Origin: Gelidibacter sp039916245
GTDB taxonomy: Bacteria; Bacteroidota; Bacteroidia; Flavobacteriales; Flavobacteriaceae
DNA length: 30,608 bases
Direction of reading: 5' to 3'
NCBI RefSeq assembly: GCF_039916245.1
Contig: NZ_JBDSLS010000200.1
Coordinates: 1-30,608 of the forward strand
Positions 8,274-15,011 of the stretch are shown piece after piece. The notes beneath the pieces were generated by a model that made no database searches, was not told the DNA's origin, and was given only the letters and a program-made list of their open reading frames with translations. The translations under genes and the position numbers were made by a program. Within the stretch, counting starts at the first letter, position 1, and every line of letters starts with the position of its first letter.

Positions 8274-9635
8274 TTACTCAGTAAGCTTAACGATTTTAAC
8301 CTGTTTGTTTTTTCGGAGATAGCTATGAATGATATGCTGTGATTCTCTATTGTTATCCATAGGCGTAATAATGGATTCCAGAATTTTTTTATTGGTAATT
8401 TGAAAGTTGAGATCATAGTATCCAAAACCTTTAAAAACTCCGTTTTCTATAAGGGTCACACTGTGTTCATTAAGTGCTCTTCCTTTATCGATAATAATCA
8501 AGTTTTGATTTTCATAATTACTATTAGCAATCAACTCTTGAATTTTGAGATTGTAACTTTCAGGACTTTCTTCTTGTATACAAGCGCCTTCACATTCATT
8601 GATTGAATATTTAAAACAACTTGTTTTTGCCGTATCCAAACCAACTAATTTTGGACAAAGCTTGAAATCTTCAACAGCCTTGTACAGAAACTGTTTGCCA
8701 CTTTGCTTATTTGAAAACGTTGTGATAGCTTTTTTCCGACCGTCGGCAGCATCAAGCTTTAAGTTGATATAGCCATTTTCATCTTTAAAACTATAAAGAG
8801 CGTAAGTAAACAGGTTTCTTCGTGAAGTTCTGTTTAAAGCCGGTTTATTTTGTTTTATTTCAGCATTCTCCTTCAGCAAAGCAACCAATTCATTACCTGT
8901 CGCTTCATAGGTTACGGCAGCCACCTGATTCTGGAGTTTTTTTGATTTCGGATTTGTAAAATGCTGATTGACTCGGTTTCGGATATTCCTACTTTTGCCT
9001 ATATAAATTATTTTGCCATAGGTGTCATGTAGATAATATACGCCTGTAATGGCAGGTAAATCGTCAATAATAGATTTGAGGTTGGTCGCCATTTGATATT
9101 TTGGCTCTGCTTTGACCGCATCTTGAATGATTTGCTTTTTGAGGTCTTTTGCTAATAACAATTTGAAAAGCTTAACTGTGGCAATCGCATCTCCAGAAGC
9201 CCTGTGTCTGTCCGTTACGGGAATACCAAGAGCTCTCGTAAGTTTTCCTAAACTATAAGATTCCTGTTCAGGCATTATTTCTTTGGCCAACTCCACGGTA
9301 CAAAGTGTTTTACGCTTGAACTCAAAACCCAATCGGCTAAACTCTGTGCGCAAAATTCGGTAATCAAATTCAGAGTTATGTGCCACAATAATGCAATTTT
9401 CAGTCATTTCAACAATGCGTTTGGCAACCTCATAAAATTTTGGAGCCGTACGCAGCATATTACTGTTTATGCCAGTTAAATTGACCACAAAAGGTTGAAT
9501 TTCTCGCTCTGGATTAACGAGGCTAATAAATTGGTCAACAACTTCATGTCCATCAAATTTATAAATGGCTATTTCGGTAATGCCTTCCTCATTGAATTTG
9601 CCACCTGTTGTTTCTATGTCTAATATTGCGTAAAT
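8274..9635 (-). CDS. DEDDh 3'-5' exonuclease fused to a GIY-YIG nuclease domain (DnaQ/UvrC-like); probable ATT start
   Basis: I extend this gene to an ATT codon at 9633-9635, giving 453 residues. The open frame from 9635 to 9488 encodes IYAILDIETTGG and the rest of the exonuclease front half. A GTG at 9488 is the first standard start, but using it would lose the catalytic DIE motif. With the extension the full DEDDh set is present: Asp6, Glu8, Asp91 (AHNSEFD), His144 and Asp149 (HRASGD). A GIY-YIG domain follows (GVYYLHDTYGKIIYIGKSR, about 198-216), then a UvrC/Cho-like tail with several Cys (CFKYSINECEGAC). Such fusions resemble the epsilon exonuclease and Cho, suggesting a DNA repair role. 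An in-frame TGA at 9660-9662 blocks any earlier start, and no ATG, GTG or TTG lies between it and 9635. It ends a five-gene run. Confidence 0.85.
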   Translation of the reverse strand: MYAILDIETTGGKFNEEGITEIAIYKFDGHEVVDQFISLVNPEREIQPFVVNLTGINSNMLRTAPKFYEVAKRIVEMTENCIIVAHNSEFDYRILRTEFSRLGFEFKRKTLCTVELAKEIMPEQESYSLGKLTRALGIPVTDRHRASGDAIATVKLFKLLLAKDLKKQIIQDAVKAEPKYQMATNLKSIIDDLPAITGVYYLHDTYGKIIYIGKSRNIRNRVNQHFTNPKSKKLQNQVAAVTYEATGNELVALLKENAEIKQNKPALNRTSRRNLFTYALYSFKDENGYINLKLDAADGRKKAITTFSNKQSGKQFLYKAVEDFKLCPKLVGLDTAKTSCFKYSINECEGACIQEESPESYNLKIQELIANSNYENQNLIIIDKGRALNEHSVTLIENGVFKGFGYYDLNFQITNKKILESIITPMDNNRESQHIIHSYLRKNKQVKIVKLTE

Positions 9636-9715
9636 ACTCCTTGAATTAAAAGTTGAAAATCACTATTAAAAGCAAATTTAGTTTAATAGAAATTATTCTC
9701 CTTATTTATTGTTCA

Positions 9716-10381
9716 TTAATAATTGCGTTCGCCAAAAATTTTGCTTCCAACGCGAATAAGTGTGCTACCACATGCAATTGCAATTTGATAATCGCCACTC
9801 ATGCCCATGCTGATGGTTTTTAATTGGTCATTCTCAAGTTTAAGTCCTTTGAGTTCATCAAAAGTAGATTTTAATTTTTTGAATTCTTTTTCGATTTGTT
9901 GTTGGTCATCGGTAAATGTTGCCATCCCCATAACGCCCACAATCCTAATGTTTTTAAGTTCTGTAAACTCTGTGGATTGCAAAATGTCTTGAGCCTCTTT
10001 TGATGTCATTCCAAATTTAGAATCTTCATCTGCAATTTTTATCTGAAGTAAACAGTCGATGGTTCTGTTATGAATTTTCGCCTGCTTGTCAATTTCTTTT
10101 AGAAGTCTGAAATTATCCACACCATGAATCAGGCTTACAAATTCGGCCATATATTTGACCTTATTGCGTTGCAGATGTCCGATCATATGCCATTCAATAT
10201 CTTTCGGCATCAAAGGCTGTTTTTCAATCATTTCTTGAACTTTATTTTCTCCAAAAATGCGTTGTCCAGCGTTGTAAGCTTCCATCAGGTCGCTGACTGG
10301 TTTTGTTTTTGAAACGGCGACCAAGGTCACATTTTGTGGTAATGTCGATTTAATATCCTGAAGATTCTGTTTTATGCTCAT
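9716..10381 (-). CDS. yggS: YggS/PROSC-family pyridoxal phosphate homeostasis protein
   Basis: A 221-residue PLP-binding protein with the alanine-racemase-like barrel. The PLP lysine is Lys25 in LVAVSKTKP, followed by the family's FGENKVQEM, WHMIGHLQRNK and the C-terminal MGMSGDYQIAIACGSTLIRVGSKIFGER. Members lack clear enzyme activity and buffer free PLP and amino acid pools. It lies 69 bases downstream of the DUF1015 gene and 80 bases upstream of the exonuclease start on the same strand, an order common in flavobacteria from memory. Confidence 0.95.
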   Translation of the reverse strand: MSIKQNLQDIKSTLPQNVTLVAVSKTKPVSDLMEAYNAGQRIFGENKVQEMIEKQPLMPKDIEWHMIGHLQRNKVKYMAEFVSLIHGVDNFRLLKEIDKQAKIHNRTIDCLLQIKIADEDSKFGMTSKEAQDILQSTEFTELKNIRIVGVMGMATFTDDQQQIEKEFKKLKSTFDELKGLKLENDQLKTISMGMSGDYQIAIACGSTLIRVGSKIFGERNY

Positions 10382-10450
10382 TGTGTAATTTGTTGTTTGT
10401 TGTTGAGTTGTTTATTTTTTGAAAAAATAAGATACAAAAACTAATTTGCT

Positions 10451-11689
10451 TTAAAACTCGTAAATGGTAACGCCACTTCTTAATTTTGGTTCAATAAAAG
10501 TGCTTTTTGGAGGCATTCTTAGTCCGTCGTCAGCAATGGCTTTCATTTCTTCAATATGGACAGGAACCATTCTAAATCCGACTCTGTAGGAACCACTATC
10601 GACAACTGTTTTGAGGGATACTATATCTTTTTTTCCATTGATATAGCCAATCCGCTCATCATTTCTTAAATCCTTAATTCCTAAAATAGGTTCTAAAATG
10701 GTTTTATACAAAATTTGGGTGTCCAAAGCGTCTAGAGAAGTTTTCATTTTATAGGCTGATTTACGGAGATAAAGAGAATAGAATTCGCCGTCCAAATACA
10801 TACTAAAATGATGGTTTTTAGTCGGTTGATAAGGTAATTGTCCTCTGTTTTCGATGCGATAAAACATATCTAACTGAATTAAAAACTCCTCTTTGGTCAA
10901 GCCGTTCAAATCTTTAATTAGACGGTTAAATTCATGAATTCTTAAATTAGATTCAGGAATGAGATAGCTCATAAAAAAGTTATAATACTCATTACCAGTA
11001 TGCCCTGGATTATGGTCTTTTAGTTCTTTATATAGCAAGTATGAAGATGCTGATCTGTGATGACCATCGGCAATATAGATAGTTTTCATTTGCTGAAATT
11101 CGTGCGTAATTTTTTTCAGTTGCTCTTCATCATCCACTTTCCATAATAAATGGGTGTCTCTGTAAGTTGTGGTAAATTCAAACTCTGCACGATTTTTTTG
11201 AATCGCTTTGATAGTTTGGTCTAGCATCTCATTGTCAGGATACGTTAACAAAACAGGCTCAGCGTTGAACCCGACGGTTTTTAAATAATCCTTAAAAATC
11301 ACTTCTTTAAACTCAATAGTGTCTTCGTGCTTTTTGATGATGTTAGTTTCATAATCGGTAGCGCTTGCCGCCGCAATAATGCCGTTAAATACTTGATGAT
11401 CTCTATCGGTAATTTGATAAACGTAATAACAGGGCGTATCATCTTGAACAAATATACCATCTTCCTTAAACTCTAAATATCTATTTCGGACCAGATTATA
11501 CCGTGCTTCTCCAGACAGTTGTTTATCATATTTATAACCAGGATTAACGATTTGGAGAAACGAAAACGGATTGTCCCGCAAGCGCGACTCGAGTTGCTCT
11601 AAAGTATAAGATTGATACGAACGCGCCGCAACCAAACTTACTTTGTCACGTGTGGGGCGTACCGCTTTGAAAGGGATGATATTCGCCAT
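10451..11689 (-). CDS. DUF1015 family protein
   Basis: A 412-residue cytoplasmic protein with the DUF1015 opening (IIPFKAVRPTRDKVSLVAARSY), followed by family segments such as YLEFKEDGIFVQDDTPCYYVYQ, IIAAASATDYETNIIKKHEDT, IYIADGHHRSASSYLLYKE and DERIGYINGKKD. No reaction is established for the family. The ADGHHR segment is its most conserved stretch and may be a functional site (inference). The length and lack of signal or membrane segments are typical. Just upstream is a block of heptameric repeats. The gene sits between 3-hydroxybutyryl-CoA dehydrogenase and yggS on the same strand. Confidence 0.9.
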   Translation of the reverse strand: MANIIPFKAVRPTRDKVSLVAARSYQSYTLEQLESRLRDNPFSFLQIVNPGYKYDKQLSGEARYNLVRNRYLEFKEDGIFVQDDTPCYYVYQITDRDHQVFNGIIAAASATDYETNIIKKHEDTIEFKEVIFKDYLKTVGFNAEPVLLTYPDNEMLDQTIKAIQKNRAEFEFTTTYRDTHLLWKVDDEEQLKKITHEFQQMKTIYIADGHHRSASSYLLYKELKDHNPGHTGNEYYNFFMSYLIPESNLRIHEFNRLIKDLNGLTKEEFLIQLDMFYRIENRGQLPYQPTKNHHFSMYLDGEFYSLYLRKSAYKMKTSLDALDTQILYKTILEPILGIKDLRNDERIGYINGKKDIVSLKTVVDSGSYRVGFRMVPVHIEEMKAIADDGLRMPPKSTFIEPKLRSGVTIYEF

Positions 11690-11692
11690 TTG

Positions 11693-11748
11693 TTTTAGTA
11701 TTCAGTTTTCAGTCCACAGTCTTCAGTCTTCAGTTTTTAGTCTCCAGT
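11693..11748 (-). repeat. Heptameric tandem repeat, eight copies, ACTGNNN on the minus strand
   Basis: Eight in-phase 7-base units. Read on the minus strand, six begin ACTG and two begin ACTA, with variable last three bases (for example ACTGAAG twice in a row). It lies directly before the DUF1015 start codon, in its leader if the genes are co-transcribed. Confidence 0.85.
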
Positions 11749-11778
11749 ATTTCGTCCTAAATCACAATTTAATTGGTT

Positions 11779-11806
11779 ACTGCGGACTGCAGATTGCCCA
11801 CTAAGA
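11779..11806 (+). repeat. Heptameric repeat in opposite orientation, four units
   Basis: Units ACTGCGG, ACTGCAG, ATTGCCC and ACTAAGA on the + strand, in 7-base phase. This mirrors the block at 11693-11748 across 30 bases, so ACTG units can pair with CAGT units. The last unit overlaps the stop codon of the 3-hydroxybutyryl-CoA dehydrogenase gene. Confidence 0.65.
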
Positions 11807-12688
11807 AAATTGTTTCGCCACTTTTTCAGCTTTTCTATTTTCAGAATAATCATAAAATCCTTCGCCAGATTTTACACCAAGTTTTCCAGCTCTTACCATA
11901 TTGACCAATAAAGGACAAGGTGCGTACTTTGGATTTTTAAAGCCATCATACATCACATTTAATATGGATAGACAAATGTCCAGTCCAATAAAATCGGCCA
12001 ATTGTAAAGGCCCCATTGGATGCGCCATTCCCAATTTCATGACCGTATCAATTTCAGTAACGCCAGCAACGCCATTGTAAAGTGTCTCAATAGATTCATT
12101 GAGCATTGGCATTAAAATCCGGTTAGCAACAAAACCAGGGTAATCATTCACTTCAACAGGATCTTTTCCTAAAATTTTAGAGAGTTCCATAATGGTTTTG
12201 GTCACTTCGTCACTGGTGCTATAGCCGCGAATGATTTCTACCAATTTCATGATAGGCACTGGATTCATAAAGTGCATTCCAATGACTTGTTTTGGTCGCG
12301 AAGTGGCCGCAGCGATTTGGGTGATGGAAATAGAGGAAGTGTTGGTGGCCAAAATGGTATCTGCCGAACAAATCTCGTCCAATTGTTTAAATATTTTGAG
12401 TTTCAAGTCGCTGTTTTCTGTAGCAGCTTCAACTACCAATTCTGCTGATTTTACACCTTCAGCCATATCAGTAAACGTGGTGATGTTTTTTAAAGTTTCC
12501 TGTTTTTGGTTTTCGGTAATATGTTCTTTGGAAACCATCCGATCAAGATTTTTTGTAATGGTATCTATGCCTTTTTTAAGTGAAGCTTCACTGATGTCAA
12601 TTAATTGTACTCTAAAACCACTTTGAGCAAAAGTATGTGCAATCCCATTTCCCATGGTTCCTGCTCCAATTATAGCTATGTTTTTCAT
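11801..12688 (-). CDS. 3-hydroxybutyryl-CoA / 3-hydroxyacyl-CoA dehydrogenase
   Basis: A 295-residue NAD(P)-dependent enzyme that interconverts acetoacetyl-CoA and 3-hydroxybutyryl-CoA (or related acyl-CoAs). The Rossmann motif GAGTMGNGIAH starts at residue 8. The catalytic pair is His139 (GMHFMNPVPIMKLVE) and Glu151, the same spacing as in the animal mitochondrial enzyme. The C-terminal dimer domain begins around YPGFVANRIL (183-192) and ends with KSGEGFYDYSENRK. The stand-alone form without an enoyl-CoA hydratase domain points to the Hbd/PaaH group. I cannot distinguish butanoate metabolism from phenylacetate or fatty acid breakdown, as no partner genes are adjacent. Confidence 0.92.
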   Translation of the reverse strand: MKNIAIIGAGTMGNGIAHTFAQSGFRVQLIDISEASLKKGIDTITKNLDRMVSKEHITENQKQETLKNITTFTDMAEGVKSAELVVEAATENSDLKLKIFKQLDEICSADTILATNTSSISITQIAAATSRPKQVIGMHFMNPVPIMKLVEIIRGYSTSDEVTKTIMELSKILGKDPVEVNDYPGFVANRILMPMLNESIETLYNGVAGVTEIDTVMKLGMAHPMGPLQLADFIGLDICLSILNVMYDGFKNPKYAPCPLLVNMVRAGKLGVKSGEGFYDYSENRKAEKVAKQFS

Positions 12689-12702
12689 TGAAAATATTTT
12701 TC

Positions 12703-12722
12703 ATTCCCTCGAAGGAGGGAAT
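12703..12722. repeat. 20-bp dyad repeat, copy 1
   Basis: Perfect stem ATTCCCTC / GAGGGAAT with loop GAAG. An exact reverse-complement copy lies at 28787-28806. It is in the leader of the 3-hydroxybutyryl-CoA dehydrogenase gene, 14 bases before its start codon. Confidence 0.8.
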
Positions 12723-12758
12723 CTCATTCTTTAAGTTAATAGGGTTTTTTTTTGCCAC

Positions 12759-12774
12759 TTCCGAAACGTCGGAA
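12759..12774. repeat. Inverted repeat TTCCGA-AACG-TCGGAA
   Basis: Six-base perfect arms with a four-base loop, between the Gfo/Idh gene and the 3-hydroxybutyryl-CoA dehydrogenase gene on the minus strand. No T-run follows on the minus strand, so it is not a standard terminator. It could be an operator or mRNA hairpin. Confidence 0.4.
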
Positions 12775-12842
12775 CACGAATATATTTCAATTCATTAGTA
12801 GCTCTTATGTGTTTTCTATGGCTTACTATTCTTGAAAACTAA

Positions 12843-13802
12843 TTAAAACTGATCAATAATCATCGTCGCTATTCGTAAGGCTTCTGTGCCGTCATGTAAG
12901 GTAACAACTGGTTTTGTATTGTTATTGATAGCATCAGCAAAAGATTCCAGCTCCTCCAAAATGGCGTTGTTAGTCGGAACATCAGGATTGTCAAAGTAGA
13001 TTTGTTTTTTTACGCCTTCAGCATTTTGAAGGATCATATCAAAATCTCCAGGGATTTCCGGTGCATCTTTCATCTTGACTACTTCACATTTCTTTTCTAA
13101 AAAGTCCACTGATATATATGCGTCTTTTTGAAAAAATCGTGTTTTGCGCATATTTTTCAATGAAATCCTACTCGCGGTTAAATTCGCCACACAACCATTC
13201 ACAAATTCGATGCGTGCATTGGCAATGTCTGGTGTATCACTGATAACAGAAACACCACTTGCCGAAATATTCTTGACTTTAGAATTAACGACGCTTAAAA
13301 TAATGTCAATATCATGAATCATCAAATCCAAAACAACGGGCACATCCGTACCTCGTGGATTAAATTCTGCCAATCGATGGCATTCGATGAACATTGGGTT
13401 GTGTATTTGGTGTTTGACGGCTTTAAAGGCGGGATTGAAACGCTCAACATGTCCAACCTGACCCTTCACGTGATTTTCAGCGACCAAAGCTCTGATGGTC
13501 TCTGCTTCTTGAACAGTATTAGTAATCGGTTTTTCAATAAAGATGTGTTTTCCTTTTGAAATTGCCAATCTTGCGCATTCAAAATGAGATAAGGTTGGGG
13601 TTACAATATCTACAACATCAACAGCATCAATAAGGCCTTCGATAGTGTCAAAATATTTATAGCCAAATTCGGCTTCAATTTTTTTTGCATTGTCTTCATC
13701 AGCATCATAAAATCCAATCAATTCGAATTTTTCAGATTGCTTAAGAAGTCGTAAGTGAATTTTTCCAAGATGACCAGCACCAAGAACTCCTGCTTTTAAC
13801 AT
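12843..13802 (-). CDS. Gfo/Idh/MocA-family oxidoreductase
   Basis: A 319-residue NAD(P)-dependent oxidoreductase. The N-terminal Rossmann domain starts with GVLGAGHLGKIHLRLL (Gly8, Gly10, Gly13). The family's EKP motif is at 90-92 (HIFIEKPITNT), followed by GQVGHVERFNPAF and the alpha/beta substrate domain with HDIDIILS, carrying the His and Asp expected at the active site. The substrate, usually a sugar or cyclitol derivative, cannot be read from the sequence. It is the first gene of the five-gene minus-strand run down to 8274, with TATTTTTG as a possible -7 element 18 bases before the start. Confidence 0.9.
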   Translation of the reverse strand: MLKAGVLGAGHLGKIHLRLLKQSEKFELIGFYDADEDNAKKIEAEFGYKYFDTIEGLIDAVDVVDIVTPTLSHFECARLAISKGKHIFIEKPITNTVQEAETIRALVAENHVKGQVGHVERFNPAFKAVKHQIHNPMFIECHRLAEFNPRGTDVPVVLDLMIHDIDIILSVVNSKVKNISASGVSVISDTPDIANARIEFVNGCVANLTASRISLKNMRKTRFFQKDAYISVDFLEKKCEVVKMKDAPEIPGDFDMILQNAEGVKKQIYFDNPDVPTNNAILEELESFADAINNNTKPVVTLHDGTEALRIATMIIDQF

Positions 13803-13819
13803 AGGTTGTACGTTTTATA

Positions 13820-13827
13820 CAAAAATA
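13820..13827 (-). promoter_or_regulatory. Candidate -7 element (TATTTTTG) of the five-gene operon
   Basis: Reads TATTTTTG on the minus strand, fitting TAnnTTTG, 17 bases before the Gfo/Idh start codon. No TTG is seen at -33, and in an AT-rich region the match alone is modest evidence. Confidence 0.4.
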
Positions 13828-13929
13828 GCTTTTTTTTAAGGCAGATAAAAGAAAAAAAGGAGGGAAGTGGGAGCTTGGAATGCGTGTTGTGAAGCATGGA
13901 GGTGTATGTGAGAAATGGTAATTATTGCT

Positions 13930-13978
13930 GATTGTCGATTTAAGATTTTTGATTTTGAAGTTTGACTTGATGATTAAA
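13930..13978 (+). repeat. Heptameric GATTNNN repeat, seven units
   Basis: Seven in-phase 7-base units, five of which begin GATT (GATTGTC, GATTTAA, GATTTTT, GATTTTG, GATTAAA), with two degenerate units between. It lies between the divergent Gfo/Idh and pcm genes and has the same period as the arrays at 11693-11806. Confidence 0.6.
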
Positions 13979-14043
13979 AGGTGGTTACACTAAATGTGAT
14001 TGTTCAGCATATGGATGAAGCTCAAAACATCTCGCCATATTCC

Positions 14044-14074
14044 TTGTAGCTTCCTTTTGTTTGGGTTAATTTTG
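14044..14074 (+). promoter_or_regulatory. Promoter of pcm: TTG, 20-base spacer, TAATTTTG
   Basis: A TTG at 14044-14046 and TAATTTTG at 14067-14074 fit the Bacteroidota -33/-7 pair with near-ideal spacing. The -7 element ends 19 bases before the chosen start, allowing a short leader. This is the best-formed promoter in the window. Confidence 0.65.
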
Positions 14075-14093
14075 CCTTAAACTCACTACCGCT

Positions 14094-14735
14094 TTGAAAG
14101 ATACGTTTAAACATAAGGGCATGCGCCAGCAACTTGTTGGCATTATAAGGGATAAAGGAATTACTGATGAAAAGGTGCTTAGTGCGATCGGTAAAATTCC
14201 GAGACACTTATTTATGGATTCCAGTTTTTTGGATCATGCGTATCAAGACAAAGCTTTTCCTATTGCTGCTGACCAAACGATTTCACAACCTTATACGGTC
14301 GCATTTCAAACGGAGCTCATGCAGATTAAGCCTGGTGATAATGTACTTGAAATTGGAACAGGAAGTGGTTACCAAACTGCTGTTTTGTGCGAATTAGGAG
14401 CAAAAGTATTCAGCATTGAACGCCAATTGGAGCTTTTTAAACTGACAACCAAGTTTTTGCCTAAGTTAGGCTATCGTCCTAAAAAACTCATTTTTGGCGA
14501 TGGCTATAAAGGGTTAAAGGAAGAAGCGCCCTTTGACAGCATTATCGTAACCGCCGGAGCACCTTTTGTGCCAACACCTTTAATGAGTCAACTTAAAATT
14601 GGTGGACGATTGGTAATCCCTGTTGGGGAAAATGTACAGACCATGACCTTATTCATCAGAAAAGGGCCAAAGGACTTTGAAAAGCATGAGTATGGAGAAT
14701 TTCGATTTGTCCCGCTTCTGGAGGATAAAAACTAA
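14094..14735 (+). CDS. pcm: Protein-L-isoaspartate O-methyltransferase; TTG start
   Basis: A 213-residue SAM-dependent methyltransferase that methylates L-isoaspartyl residues in aged proteins so they can revert to aspartate. The SAM motif is VLEIGTGSGYQTA (84-96). The family's IPRHLFMD, substrate motif QTISQPYTVA (61-70) and FDSIIVTAGAPFVP are all present. I keep the TTG at 14094 because it gives MKDTFKHKGMRQQL, the usual flavobacterial N-terminus as I recall it, and fits the promoter position. The first ATG (14121) would remove nine residues of the N-terminal helix. The gene stands alone between minus-strand genes. Confidence 0.93.
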   Translation: MKDTFKHKGMRQQLVGIIRDKGITDEKVLSAIGKIPRHLFMDSSFLDHAYQDKAFPIAADQTISQPYTVAFQTELMQIKPGDNVLEIGTGSGYQTAVLCELGAKVFSIERQLELFKLTTKFLPKLGYRPKKLIFGDGYKGLKEEAPFDSIIVTAGAPFVPTPLMSQLKIGGRLVIPVGENVQTMTLFIRKGPKDFEKHEYGEFRFVPLLEDKN

Positions 14736-14747
14736 TGAAATTTTTTA

Positions 14748-14850
14748 GACACGAATTTCACTAATTTTCACAAATTCACTCATTCTCCGAAAATACAGGC
14801 GTAAATTATTTACTATAAACTTAACGAATGCAATAGGCTTCAGTCTGTAA
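14748..14850 (+). repeat. Dispersed element of about 100 bp, copy A
   Basis: Begins GACACGAATT, then CAC...AATTTTCAC...ATTCA, and 77 bases on CGAATGCAA followed by AGTCTGT. Copy B at 17720-17822 has the same blocks in the same order and nearly the same spacing (75). The copies are diverged between blocks. They lie on either side of the DUF5686 gene in the same orientation. Confidence 0.65.
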
Positions 14851-14987
14851 AACATCTAATATACTTTATTCACTAATGATTTAGTTTGGACGAACTCATT
14901 AAAATAGAAAATTATTTTGAGTTTTTCTATCCTTGTAATCGTTTGACAAATTTTAAATGATGGAGACGCCATTATTAGTGCTTCTTC

Positions 14988-15001
14988 GTGAAATTCGTGT
15001 C
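14988..15001 (-). repeat. Inverted partner of copy A start (14 bp)
   Basis: GTGAAATTCGTGTC is the exact reverse complement of the 14 bases at 14748-14761. The two arms enclose about 226 bases of gene-free DNA, as in a small non-autonomous element, although no target duplication was made out. Confidence 0.6.
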
Positions 15002-15011
15002 TGAAAATCAG

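Noticed and set aside
11693..11806. Heptamer arrays read as a CRISPR array
   Set aside because: Units are 7 bases with no separate spacers of 25-40 bases, and there are no cas genes.
12231..12626. Open frame of 131 codons on the + strand
   Set aside because: It lies wholly within the 3-hydroxybutyryl-CoA dehydrogenase gene in antisense, with no promoter or recognisable product.
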